Positions 1 through 8,717 of a stretch of 27,398 nucleotides of DNA are shown here, one piece after another. Location: contig JAYTCQ010000103.1 in assembly GCA_043736395.1 (NCBI GenBank), positions 1 to 27,398 of the forward strand, written 5' to 3'. Position numbers and translations under genes: made by a program. The stretch's first letter is position 1. The number at the start of each line of letters is the position of its first letter. Origin of the DNA: JAFDVL01 sp043736395. Lineage in GTDB: Bacteria; Acidobacteriota; Blastocatellia; RBC074. The notes beneath the pieces were generated by a model. That model was not told where the DNA came from. It saw only the letters and a program-made list of their open reading frames with translations, and did not search any database.

Positions 1-2
1 AA

Positions 3-1319
3 TTATGTCCGCTTCCCTTCTTCCGTCCTCGCGCCAATTGCATAAAAAATAAATCCCACAACCAACGCCAGCGGCATCACTAACAGCGCGATAGATAATG
101 ATTGCGCCTGCGGATTGATATTGAAAATACTCCCCAGCGTAGTCACGATCGAAGATTGCGCACTACCACTTTTTTGAATTTCAGTGGAGACATATCCAAC
201 CAACGACTGAGAAATTCCATCACCGAAGCAATGAATAATGACGACTACGAAGCCGAGCGCAGTTGTACGAATATGTGCCGGAACCAGATTCACAATCAAC
301 GCATTCACGGGGCCATTTCCTGACAGCACTAAGGTCACGGCGATAAAAATACAAGTCAGATAAACGGTCTTGTTGCTCGTCATCAGCATGATCAAACAGA
401 ATGGCGCAGCCAACAACGAACCAAATCCGCAGACCCAGAAATATGCGCCGCGGACGCCTCGTTTGGTCAACCAGTCGCCAATCGTTCCGCCGAGCATCGT
501 GCCGATAAATCCTCCGATAATCACGCATAATCCCAGCACCATGGTAGCCTCGCCCGCCGTCATACCCTTATCAGTTTTCATCCATTCCGGCGCCCATAAA
601 ACCAAAGCTCCAACGGCGAATGTCACGGCGGCATAGCCCAAACTTCCGAAAATATATCCCTTATTTTTCAGCAATAATTTGTAGCCATCAACCAGGCTGA
701 CGCGTTCTGTTTTTTCTTCATCCAAATCCATCGCGCCGCGTTTTGGCTCATGCATCATCCACGCTGCAATCGCTGTCAAAAGTCCCGGCAAGCCCACCAA
801 ATAAAGGGTATTGCGCCATCCCAGCACCGCAGGATCAGCAAAGTATCCGCCCGCGCCGTAGCCAATTGCCGTCCCAATCGGAATCGCCGCGAAGAAAAAA
901 CTCATCACGAATCCGCGCCGATGTTTCTCATAAAAATCTGATAATAATCCTGGCGCAATCGTCGCGTAATTCGCTTCACCAACTCCAACTAATGAACGCG
1001 AAAAAAGCATCTGCCAAAAATTCGTAGAAATTCCCGCACCCGCCGTCGCAATGCTCCAAATCACAATCCCAAAAGCGATTAATCTGCCGCGCCGATAACG
1101 GTCTCCGAGGTATCCGAACAAGGGAGAACATACCGTATAAATGATCGTAAACGCACTCGCAATATAACCAAGCTGCGCATCGGTGTACCCCGTGTCAGGT
1201 TTGATGTATGGAATTAGCGCCGCGAAAATATAGCGGTCGACGTAATTCAAAAGGTTGAGCAAAGTCAGAACGATTAACGCGTACGTGGCGTAAGATTTTT
1301 TGATCGGTGCAGTAGTCAT
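3..1319 (-). CDS. MFS transporter, spinster-like
   Basis: Inner-membrane secondary transporter of 438 residues with about 12 hydrophobic segments, the normal size for the major facilitator superfamily. The N-terminal half carries an MFS motif A-like loop (GYLGDRYRRGRLI, near residues 70-82) after TM2 and the segment RSLVGVGEANY, which resembles the GVGEA signature of spinster/Spns-like and hexuronate-type transporters. A second motif A-like loop (GDWLTKRGVRG) lies at the start of the C-terminal half, as expected for the internal duplication. The ATG is preceded by GAGG about 10 nt upstream on the minus strand. The stop TAA is the first complete codon inside the window, so the gene is complete. 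The substrate cannot be read from sequence; Spns homologues move lipids or sugars, and nearby GMC oxidoreductase genes suggest, weakly, a sugar or organic-acid substrate. Confidence 0.85.
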   Translation of the reverse strand: MTTAPIKKSYATYALIVLTLLNLLNYVDRYIFAALIPYIKPDTGYTDAQLGYIASAFTIIYTVCSPLFGYLGDRYRRGRLIAFGIVIWSIATAGAGISTNFWQMLFSRSLVGVGEANYATIAPGLLSDFYEKHRRGFVMSFFFAAIPIGTAIGYGAGGYFADPAVLGWRNTLYLVGLPGLLTAIAAWMMHEPKRGAMDLDEEKTERVSLVDGYKLLLKNKGYIFGSLGYAAVTFAVGALVLWAPEWMKTDKGMTAGEATMVLGLCVIIGGFIGTMLGGTIGDWLTKRGVRGAYFWVCGFGSLLAAPFCLIMLMTSNKTVYLTCIFIAVTLVLSGNGPVNALIVNLVPAHIRTTALGFVVVIIHCFGDGISQSLVGYVSTEIQKSGSAQSSIVTTLGSIFNINPQAQSLSIALLVMPLALVVGFIFYAIGARTEEGKRT

Positions 1320-1433
1320 AAAACGGATGCCTCAGATTTTTAGTTTCGATACAACCGAGAGTGTAAATGCGAATGAAAATAATTACAGGTAGGAATATGG
1401 CACTTTGTGTTTTGTCACAATTTTAATCATTAG

Positions 1434-1532
1434 GAATAGACCACTGATTTTACGGATCATGCGGGTCTTCGCGGGTCTGAAAAATTCTGATCCGCGTAAA
1501 CCCGCAACATCCGCCTTATCCGTGGTCTATTC
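1434..1532. repeat. Word-repeat hairpin H1 (imperfect palindrome)
   Basis: Left arm 1434-1480 and right arm 1487-1532 are reverse complements with scattered mismatches; the outer GAATAGACCAC matches perfectly. Each arm contains imperfect repeats of a GCGGGTCT / CGGAT type word. It lies upstream of the MFS start on the minus strand. No coding capacity and no clear terminator U-tract were seen. Its architecture matches hairpins at 15840, 21144, 24155 and 25867. Confidence 0.75.
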
Positions 1533-1541
1533 TTAAAATTT

Positions 1542-1653
1542 TTACCCTCGCTTCAACTTCTCAATTAAATAATCCGAACTCCGCGCAGCCAGTGCCATCA
1601 CCGTCGGATTTTCTCTGAGAAATCAATAAATCCACTGCCATCTCTTGCAGCTA
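1542..1653 (-). pseudogene. Remnant of a GMC oxidoreductase C-terminus
   Basis: Read on the minus strand this stretch encodes ARDGSGFIDFSEK and then, after a one-base frame loss, (N)PTVMALAARSSDYLIEKL ending KRG-stop. It aligns with the last 38 residues of the intact GMC oxidoreductase ending at 2803 (ADGSGFIDFSEKNPTLTVMA...), with two codons also missing after NPT. The homology stops abruptly near 1653 and no upstream GMC domain follows, so only the tail of a second copy survives. The region between this remnant and the intact copy holds a different, AT-richer gene, which suggests duplication followed by replacement or insertion. The homology is directly visible; the order of events is inference. 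Confidence 0.8.
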
Positions 1654-1892
1654 CCTTAAATATAGAAATATAAAACTTGTGTATTGGGTGAGCGAATGAT
1701 AAGTTATAACCGTCCTAACAGTAAAGATCAGTCATCCCCTTGAGTTTGAAATAGAAATTAATTTGGAACTTTTCCTTTATTATAAGGTTTAGGAAATTAG
1801 TATCGCTTGTGCCTATGGTACGCGACTAACTTTACAATATGTAAGGCATATAGCTGTCTTACAAAATTTGCATCAATCAAAGGAGATATGAG

Positions 1893-2731
1893 ATGAGAAA
1901 ACAAATCTGTCAGCAGTGATATTTTGTTTGTGTTGCTTAAGTATTTACACTAACAACACTTTAGCAAAAACAAAGCCGTCTTTTCCAGTCACTCAATCAG
2001 AAGCGAAAGATTTAATAGCAGCAGGAGAAAAACGACAAGTTGTCTGGACATCTGAACATGTTAAAGCGGGCGGGAATAAAGACGCTTATTCAACCTTAAC
2101 AATAACCACAAAACGACATTCTTCAACTAATGCTGCCACTTTAATCACCTTAGTTTCAAGTGAAAGAAAAATCTACTTCGATGCACCCGATATAGACCTG
2201 TACATAAAGCCTGTTGTTACATCAGTTGACAATAACGGACTACAGGTTAAAAAAGCTGCGGGACCAGAAACCCAGCTTAGATCAGGAAAGAGCAGCCCAA
2301 CTGAGATTGGCAAAAGCGGCAAGCAAGCGGAGTTTTTAGCTGACATTCAAGTAGAAGCTAACGCTAACGCGATTGAAGTAATAACTAAAATTATTGGCAA
2401 GAGCGATAATCAAAACTACGAATCAATTGTCCCTCTGGCCTTTGAAATTTCTTCAAGTAGTGTAGGGGGGTCATCTTCTGTAGAATCATCATTTTTCAAA
2501 GAGCCATCCTATCAATTATCAAATTTGCTAAGCTTTGCGAACTACACTCCAGCAACGAGTAATTCGTTCTTTTTAATTGGTTGTCGAACGGTAACTGTGT
2601 CCTGCTCTTGCACAGGTTGCCTTGGATGCTCAATTTCAAAAAAGTGTCAGGATAGCTGTCCTAACCCGACAAGCTCAAGCTGTGACCCAAATCGCGGCAC
2701 ATGTTCACTCACTTGCTGCGAGTGCTCATAA
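1893..2731 (+). pseudogene. Secreted protein with Cys-rich C-terminus, frameshifted start
   Basis: Unrecognised protein. The only in-frame start of the long frame is a GTG at 1916, inside the hydrophobic part of a signal peptide and without a ribosome binding site. An AGGAG at 1881-1885 stands 7 nt before an ATG at 1893 in another frame that stops after 8 codons. Restoring one A in the AAAA run at about 1897-1900 joins the two and gives MRKTNLSAVIFCLCCLSIYT, a textbook Sec signal peptide (basic n-region, hydrophobic core) with a likely cleavage after NNTLA. The mature part is Ser/Thr/Asn-rich with no recognised domain. The last ~50 residues contain 12 cysteines (CSC, CTGC, CLGC, TCCEC), suggesting disulfide bonds or metal binding outside the cytoplasm. 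The gene may be a real frameshift or a sequencing or assembly error; the rest of the frame is open for 271 codons. Confidence 0.7.
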
Positions 2732-2751
2732 AACTTAATTAATTGCTAACT

Positions 2752-2797
2752 AAGTTGGCATGATGCTGGTAATAATTAATCAGCATCATGCCAACTT
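2752..2797. terminator. Bidirectional terminator between convergent genes
   Basis: A perfect 17-bp inverted repeat (arms 2752-2768 and 2781-2797, 12-nt AT-rich loop) lies between the stop of the secreted Cys-rich gene and the stop of the GMC oxidoreductase on the other strand. AT-rich tracts flank both sides. The position between convergent stops fits a shared intrinsic terminator. Confidence 0.8.
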
Positions 2798-2802
2798 TGC
2801 TG

Positions 2803-4428
2803 TTATCTCTCTTTTTGTAGTTTCTCAATCAGAAAATCTGTACTGCGTGCGGCCAAAGCCATCACTGTCAACGTTGGATTCTTCTCAGAAAAATCTATGA
2901 AGCCGCTGCCATCGGCGACGAATAAATTCTTCACATCGTGCGTTTGCAAATACGGATTCAAGACGGAAGTTTTCGCATCCCTCCCCATCTTTGCAGTGCC
3001 GCAATAATGCACGGAATCTACGCCGGGGGAATTCGGATTTGATTTGCCGGTAATCACTCCGCCAGAGGCTTCGATGATTTCTGAAATTGTATTTAGTGAA
3101 TCATTTGAGCTGGCGATGTCTTCAACCGTCAAACTGAAATTAATTTTCGGCACAGCTAAGCCGTATACGTCTTTCACTTTGGGATCAAGTTCGACGAATC
3201 TGCTCGCATCGGCGTCCATCCCGTTTTGCGAATATAAATTGATCAACGCCGGATAGCGATCACGAATTTCTTTTTTCAATTCTGCGCCAAAGCCGTTTGC
3301 GCTTTGGAACATCCAGCCACCATAAGTTCCGTGGCGCGTGCTGCCATCCACAATAATGTGGTAGCCCTTGCGAAAATCTTTATGCGGCTTTTCCCAATAA
3401 AAAGCAGGAATATACGCGTGTGAACTATCCGTGCCATCATCGTTATAAATCTCTCGCTGCTTGAGAGATTTCAAATATCCTTGCGCCGAAGTTGATGTAT
3501 GACTGATGAGATTTTTACCGACCAAGCCCGATGAATTCGCAATGCCAGTGGGAAAATGTTTTGATTTTGACAGGAGCATCAGCCGCGCAGATTCTACTGG
3601 GCCGCACGCGAGGACTACATTTTTTGCAAATACTTCATAGCTCTTTTTTGTCCGCGCATCGAAATATCTCACACCCGTAGTCAAGCTTCCGTCCTGGCTC
3701 ATCAACACTTCGGCAGCGTTCGCGTAAAGAATTAATTTGCACTTGCCTGTCGCAAGCGCGAGCGGCATCGCCGTGTTCGCTGAAGTATATTTGGATTCCG
3801 TATCGCAGCCGCGCATGCAATGCGAACAGTAATGACAAGGCGCACGCTTCGACCAATTTTTCTCAGTCAAAATTGCTTTGCGAGCTGTGATCATTTTGTA
3901 TTTTTTCGGATCAAGCTTATTCGCGCCTTTTTGGATTTCAAAGGCGGTGCAGTTCCATTTGAGCGGCTTCAGATATTTCCCATCCGGTACATTCGGATGA
4001 TTATCGTAGTTACCGGACACACCCATCAGCACTTCCATTTTGTCGTAATACGACGCGAGTTCATCATACGAAACAGGCCACGAAGCAAAATCATATTTGC
4101 TGTTGCGCCAGCTCAGTCCCGCCCACAACAAACTTTTTCCACCAACTTTTTTCGTCAGAAAATGATCTACACTTCGATTGCCGGCTTGCGTGAATGGTTC
4201 TAATTTTGGATCAACGCGGAGGTGCTTGTGCGGACTCCAACCATAGCCATTTTTAGGTAATTCGTACGGCATCGTATGACTGAAAAATTCCGTCGTTGGA
4301 TCAACCCATTTGCCCGCTTCAAGGACGACAACATTAGCTCCGGCTTGCGCAAGTTGCATCGCGACTACGCCTCCGGCTGCTCCAGAACCAACAACACAGA
4401 CATCGAAAATTTGATTTGCTTGCGTCAT
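2803..4428 (-). CDS. GMC-family FAD-dependent oxidoreductase (gluconate/sugar dehydrogenase type)
   Basis: Flavoenzyme of 541 residues that would oxidise an alcohol group of a sugar or sugar acid and pass electrons on. The N-terminal FAD-binding fold is clear: GSGAAGGVVAMQLAQAG at residues 14-30 followed by LEAGKW. The GMC signature region VGGKSLLWAG spans 95-104. Catalytic pair candidates are H474 (HYCGTAKMG) and N517 (EKNPTLTVMA) in the C-terminal domain. A cluster C198-x2-C201-x2-C204-x3-C208 resembles the Cys group that binds an iron-sulfur cluster in FAD-glucose and fructose dehydrogenase catalytic subunits. No twin-arginine signal is seen, and no gluconate dehydrogenase small subunit or cytochrome subunit lies next to it. 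It starts 5 nt after the DinB-like gene, so the two are probably cotranscribed. The exact substrate is unknown. Confidence 0.88.
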   Translation of the reverse strand: MTQANQIFDVCVVGSGAAGGVVAMQLAQAGANVVVLEAGKWVDPTTEFFSHTMPYELPKNGYGWSPHKHLRVDPKLEPFTQAGNRSVDHFLTKKVGGKSLLWAGLSWRNSKYDFASWPVSYDELASYYDKMEVLMGVSGNYDNHPNVPDGKYLKPLKWNCTAFEIQKGANKLDPKKYKMITARKAILTEKNWSKRAPCHYCSHCMRGCDTESKYTSANTAMPLALATGKCKLILYANAAEVLMSQDGSLTTGVRYFDARTKKSYEVFAKNVVLACGPVESARLMLLSKSKHFPTGIANSSGLVGKNLISHTSTSAQGYLKSLKQREIYNDDGTDSSHAYIPAFYWEKPHKDFRKGYHIIVDGSTRHGTYGGWMFQSANGFGAELKKEIRDRYPALINLYSQNGMDADASRFVELDPKVKDVYGLAVPKINFSLTVEDIASSNDSLNTISEIIEASGGVITGKSNPNSPGVDSVHYCGTAKMGRDAKTSVLNPYLQTHDVKNLFVADGSGFIDFSEKNPTLTVMALAARSTDFLIEKLQKER

Positions 4429-4433
4429 AAATA

Positions 4434-4994
4434 TTACGAAGGAAAATTAGGATTATTTTTTACTCTTAATGCCTGCTGTATATGCCGCTGCGAATGGAGA
4501 GTTGAGATTCTAAAAATATCCAGCAGCCTGAAAACCATTATCGGCGAAGCAGGAGATGTAATCGTTTTTGTTTCTGCTTCCAGGTGAATCGCCCGTTGCA
4601 TCAACAATTTCATTTTACTATGTTGCTGAATAAAATCGCTAATCACTGTGGTATGAAGGTCACTTGCCGAAGGAATAAATATTGTGGGTGCTTTCAGTTT
4701 TTTTGTCGTTGTGATGCCCCATAAAAGCATGGCGGCAGTGAGATTTTTGAGGATTGGGATTTTCTCCAAAAATGCTGGTTGATACGTGTCATCCAACGCG
4801 TCTTCGATTCGCTGGATATATAAATTATTTGTTTTGATTAAATGTTCTGCACATTGTGCAATGCTCCACACTTCAGGTGAAAATTTCCAATTGATTTGAT
4901 CCGCACTTAATCCGATAAACGAGGCATCGAAAGCTTCCTGCAATTCCTGATTGATTTCCAGCAATTGTTCAAGTGAAAGTTTTTTAGGGTTCAT
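4434..4994 (-). CDS. DinB-like metal-binding protein
   Basis: A 186-residue protein of the DinB/YfiT four-helix fold. The signature WSIAQCAEHLI (residues 43-53) matches the conserved helix where the first metal-ligand histidine sits (H51). H167 and H171 in LHSQRHIQQ supply the usual second and third ligands. Members bind a divalent metal and several are thiol-dependent transferases or hydrolases, but the reaction of this one cannot be assigned. A GAGGA ribosome binding site stands about 5 nt upstream of the ATG. It is the first gene of a two-gene unit with the GMC oxidoreductase. Confidence 0.82.
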   Translation of the reverse strand: MNPKKLSLEQLLEINQELQEAFDASFIGLSADQINWKFSPEVWSIAQCAEHLIKTNNLYIQRIEDALDDTYQPAFLEKIPILKNLTAAMLLWGITTTKKLKAPTIFIPSASDLHTTVISDFIQQHSKMKLLMQRAIHLEAETKTITSPASPIMVFRLLDIFRISTLHSQRHIQQALRVKNNPNFPS

Positions 4995-5103
4995 AATTTC
5001 CTCGCCTAAAGAAAGGTCAAAAATGAGATTGAATCAACGCGCAGGTGCTTCAACTGTAGCCTATTCAGACGTCCCAGGTATGAGAATTTCGAGTCACGCG
5101 ATT

Positions 5104-5158
5104 CCCCAAAAAGAAAGCGGAACAGACAGAACAAGTAATACCCGTTCCGCCTGTTCCG
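5104..5158 (-). terminator. Intrinsic terminator of the Oar-like receptor gene
   Basis: On the minus strand, arms 5141-5158 and 5118-5135 form an 18-bp RNA stem with a few G-U pairs around the loop at 5136-5140. The stem is followed by CTTTCTTTTT. It starts 22 nt after the receptor stop codon. Confidence 0.75.
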
Positions 5159-5180
5159 AAGTTGTGGATTGCTCCGTTAG

Positions 5181-8100
5181 TTAGAAGATTAACTTCAACG
5201 CGAGTTGCAGTTCGCGCATATTACCGCGCGTACCGTTAATGCGCCCGAACGTCGTGCTGCTGCGTGTCGTATCGGGGTTGCCCAAGTTGGCGTGGTTCGC
5301 CGCATTGAACGCCTCGAAACGGAACTGCAAGCCTTTCGTTTCGGTGAAATGGAACATTTTCAGCAACGACGCATCCCATTGAACGATGCCTGGGCTAATG
5401 ACGGTGTTGCGTCCCGTAGTGCCGAACTTGCCCAGCGGATTCAACACATAAGCATCCGTATTGAACCAACGCGCGAAGTTGCGTGCGCCACCATCCAGGT
5501 TAGCGACCTGACCAGAGACGGTGTCGGGACGGTCAAAGCCTCCGCCAACGCCCGAGCGGTCAGGACCACTGAAAATCGTCAAAGGGAAACCCGTTTGTAT
5601 ATTGAAGAGCGAACCGAATTCCCAGCCGCCCACCAGCTGATTGATGATGCCACCGTGATCCAGCCAGCGCTTGCCTTTGCCGATAGGCAATTGATAAAGC
5701 ACCGAATTCACCATGCGATGACTGGTATGGAAACTCGACAGTGCCTTTTCAGCCGCCAGATTGTAGCTGTTTTGCGGGAACAACGTATCGCCGTTGTGGT
5801 TGCGAATCGCGCTTGCGTTATCAATGGATTTTGACCACGTATAACCCGAGACAAAACTCAAACCGTTCGACATGCGTTTTTCGAGCTTGAAGCTCAAACC
5901 GTTGTAATGCGATTTGCCACTGCCATCCACCAACTGAATGCGTCCGAACTCAGGATATGGAGCGCGTGACAATACACTGCCCACCGTACCTGGAATGCTT
6001 TCGTTGAAAGCACGTAACGATTCAAGCTTGCGTCCGACCGAACCGAGATACCCGATTTCGAGCAAAAGGTTGTTGCGGAGTTCGCGTTGGACGTTCAGCA
6101 TCCCCTGCAAAATATAAGGCGTGCGACGCGTTGGGTTATTGCCTAACACATAAGGATTGTTGATCGTCACGTTGCTGGCAGCATTACCACCGAAAGGCGT
6201 TGCCCACGTCAGATCAAGTCTGGTCGGCGTAGCTTCTTCACGACGGCGACCGGAAAGGTTACGCGCCATGTCGAAACGTGGATTGCCCGTGTCTTGCGAA
6301 TAGAAAGCACCCGCACCACCGCGTATCGTCCACTTGCTCGAAGGCGAATACGCAAAGCCCAGACGCGGTGCCCAGTCGTTCTTGTCAGCATAAACGAGGC
6401 GGTCGCCTAAACGTCCGTCACGTGCCGTCTTGATCAACGGGTTAAAGCGCAGCGCTGTGCCCTCATAAAAATCGCCGGTGCCGATGCGGATGAACGTTGG
6501 ATGCCGCGAGAGATCGGCAACGTTTGGAGTGTTGTCCAAAAACTTCGCGTCAATGTTCACGAGCTTGCCCGACTTATCGAACCAGGGTGGAGTGTATTCA
6601 TAACGCACACCCAAGTTAACGGTCAGCTTCGACGTCACCTTCCATGAATCGTCGAAGTAAGCTGCCATACTTCGTGATTTAAAATCAGCCGACGCCAGCG
6701 TAACTGCGACTTCGCAACGCTTGCAATAACCGAGCAGGAAGTCAGCAAAACCGTTGCCAGTGTTCGCCACCAGCGTATTGGTCGCAGACAACTGTCCGGT
6801 CGCGTTCGCTTCAAACAAAAATCCGCCGCGCGCAAACTGATTGCCGATCTGGTTGTAATTGTCCCAACGCACTTCGCCGCCAAAACGGAAGCTGTGGCTG
6901 CCTTTGGTAAGACTGAAATTGTCTACGAACTGCCACATCTGATTAGTGTTAACGTAAGGACCTTCGGTGTCATCACCAAAACCGGAATATCCAGTAATGG
7001 CGATGCTGGGAATACCCCACGAAACCGGCAGACCGGAAGCGATGCCTGGAATCGCCAGTTCTTTCACTACGTCGCGGGTGTTGGCGAGTTCGCGTCCAAG
7101 ACTGTTGTAAAAACGGTTGTATCCGAAGCGCGCCTCGTTCACTTTGTTACTGCCGAAAGTGCGCGTATTCGAAACCATCCCTTGCTTGACTTGTGTGATC
7201 AACTTAGTGCCATTAAGTTTCAAGCCTGGTGTTAGCTCCAACTCATCGCCCCAGCTCCAACGTCCAGCCCAACTCGAAGCACCACTCTCAATAAAGTCGC
7301 CGCGCCCGATGAATTGGTCTTTGTCACTGATGCGCTTGTTGAATTGTTCGTGATTGAAACCGAGCGCGTTCGGCGTGAGCGTCGGCACGGGATAAAACTC
7401 CAACAACTTAACCGAAGTCGCCGAAAGGCGATTAGTCGGAATGATATTACCCGCAAATTGCGTCCTCGTGACAGGATCGAAAATTGGATTGGACAAAGCC
7501 GAGAAATCACCCTTATACCAGTTCGCCGCAGGCAGCTGATAAATCGCACGCGTTGTGCGGCGTTCTTTAAAGCCCTCGAAATTGGTCATGAAAAAGATTC
7601 GCTCTTTGTTTTCATAAAGCTTTGGAATCCAGACTGGACCGCTCAACACAAAACCATATTGGTTCCATTTGAAAGGATTCTTTTTTACATCAGGCGCAAG
7701 CTTGCCAGTGAAATCATATTGGCGCGAGTCGAATACGTCGTTGCGCAAAAATTCAAATACTGCGCCGTGATAATTTCTTGATCCCGATTTGGTCGAGACG
7801 TTAATTTGTGTCGAAGCGCGTCCGAATTCCGCCGGGAAGATTCCGGTTAGCACTTTAAATTCCTGTAAGGCATCAATCGAAGGCAGGATGATCGGTGAGT
7901 TGAAATTCACATCCGTGTTGTCAATACCATCAATCGAAAATCGGTTGAAATAGCTGCGCTGTCCGGCGACAGAAATATTCTGCGCAGCACGCGTGCCACC
8001 TTGCCTCGAACCAGCTTGCCCCGCGTTCTGAAAGCCAAAGCTCACATTGGGCGCGGTCGCTACGAGTTGCAAAAAGTTGCGTCCATTCAAAGGAAGATCA

Positions 8101-8540
8101 ACAATGCGTTTGTTTTCGATCACAGTACCAACCGAATTGCTTTCCGTCGCAAGCAACGTAGCACCGCCGGTAACGGTGACAGTTTCACCGACTGATCCGA
8201 TCTCTAAGGTAATATCAATACGTGCTGTTTGTTGCACTTGTAATTGAACGTCGCTTTTCAAAGCAGATTTAAAGCCTTGCTGCTCAACTTTGACTTCGTA
8301 CTCTCCGGGCAACAACGCAGGAAAGGCGTAAATCCCATCACTGTTTGTTGTGACACGGCGAACAGCACCAGTCGCCTTGTTTGAAACAGATACGGTCGCA
8401 CCCACTACGGCTGCGCCAGAACTATCAGTCACGAGACCCGTGATGTCTCCACTGGTTTGTGCAGAAACATTTGAACTCCCTGAAACGATCAGGGAAATCA
8501 TAAAAAATAACATTAGGGCAAATTGCAAAATTCTTCGCAT
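5181..8540 (-). CDS. TonB-dependent receptor, Oar-like, with carboxypeptidase-regulatory-like domain
   Basis: Outer-membrane protein of 1119 residues. The signal peptide MRRILQFALMLFFMISLIVS runs to about SNVSAQ. Next comes a CarboxypepD_reg-like beta-sandwich (GDITGLVTDSSGAAVVGATV ... GIYAFPALLPGEYEVKVEQQGF). A plug-like segment follows (TVIENKRIVDLPLNGRNFLQL; later IDALQEFKVLTGIFPAEFGR and the NVSTKSGSRNYHGAVFEF block typical of Oar receptors). A long beta-barrel region ends in LQLALKLIF with the terminal aromatic residue expected for barrel insertion. I chose the ATG at 8540 because GGAGG lies 5 nt upstream; a GTG at 8552 would place that site inside the coding region. The gene is monocistronic, with its own terminator. 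Such receptors are abundant in Acidobacteriota; the ligand is unknown. Confidence 0.92.
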   Translation of the reverse strand: MRRILQFALMLFFMISLIVSGSSNVSAQTSGDITGLVTDSSGAAVVGATVSVSNKATGAVRRVTTNSDGIYAFPALLPGEYEVKVEQQGFKSALKSDVQLQVQQTARIDITLEIGSVGETVTVTGGATLLATESNSVGTVIENKRIVDLPLNGRNFLQLVATAPNVSFGFQNAGQAGSRQGGTRAAQNISVAGQRSYFNRFSIDGIDNTDVNFNSPIILPSIDALQEFKVLTGIFPAEFGRASTQINVSTKSGSRNYHGAVFEFLRNDVFDSRQYDFTGKLAPDVKKNPFKWNQYGFVLSGPVWIPKLYENKERIFFMTNFEGFKERRTTRAIYQLPAANWYKGDFSALSNPIFDPVTRTQFAGNIIPTNRLSATSVKLLEFYPVPTLTPNALGFNHEQFNKRISDKDQFIGRGDFIESGASSWAGRWSWGDELELTPGLKLNGTKLITQVKQGMVSNTRTFGSNKVNEARFGYNRFYNSLGRELANTRDVVKELAIPGIASGLPVSWGIPSIAITGYSGFGDDTEGPYVNTNQMWQFVDNFSLTKGSHSFRFGGEVRWDNYNQIGNQFARGGFLFEANATGQLSATNTLVANTGNGFADFLLGYCKRCEVAVTLASADFKSRSMAAYFDDSWKVTSKLTVNLGVRYEYTPPWFDKSGKLVNIDAKFLDNTPNVADLSRHPTFIRIGTGDFYEGTALRFNPLIKTARDGRLGDRLVYADKNDWAPRLGFAYSPSSKWTIRGGAGAFYSQDTGNPRFDMARNLSGRRREEATPTRLDLTWATPFGGNAASNVTINNPYVLGNNPTRRTPYILQGMLNVQRELRNNLLLEIGYLGSVGRKLESLRAFNESIPGTVGSVLSRAPYPEFGRIQLVDGSGKSHYNGLSFKLEKRMSNGLSFVSGYTWSKSIDNASAIRNHNGDTLFPQNSYNLAAEKALSSFHTSHRMVNSVLYQLPIGKGKRWLDHGGIINQLVGGWEFGSLFNIQTGFPLTIFSGPDRSGVGGGFDRPDTVSGQVANLDGGARNFARWFNTDAYVLNPLGKFGTTGRNTVISPGIVQWDASLLKMFHFTETKGLQFRFEAFNAANHANLGNPDTTRSSTTFGRINGTRGNMRELQLALKLIF

Positions 8541-8659
8541 TGCTTCCTCCACTGGTTTAATTGATTGGTAAAACTTACTTACTTTTGGAATGTTTTTTTA
8601 TAACACAGCTCTGAAAGAATTGCACCTCGATTGAATCAAAGCTAAAGGTCTAAAAACTA

Positions 8660-8696
8660 AAAAAGCCGCAGTATAAATTTGAACTGCGGCTCTTTT
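8660..8696 (-). terminator. Intrinsic terminator of groEL
   Basis: The minus-strand stem AGCCGCAGT / ACTGCGGCT (8683-8691 with 8664-8672, about 10-nt loop) is followed directly by a T-run. It lies 27 nt after the groEL stop. T-runs occur on both sides, so it may also block transcription from the other direction. Confidence 0.88.
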
Positions 8697-8717
8697 GTTT
8701 TTCCAATACAGGGATTT

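Noticed and set aside
3820..4203. Plus-strand frame inside the GMC oxidoreductase gene
   Set aside because: Antisense shadow of a strongly conserved coding region with no homology signals of its own.
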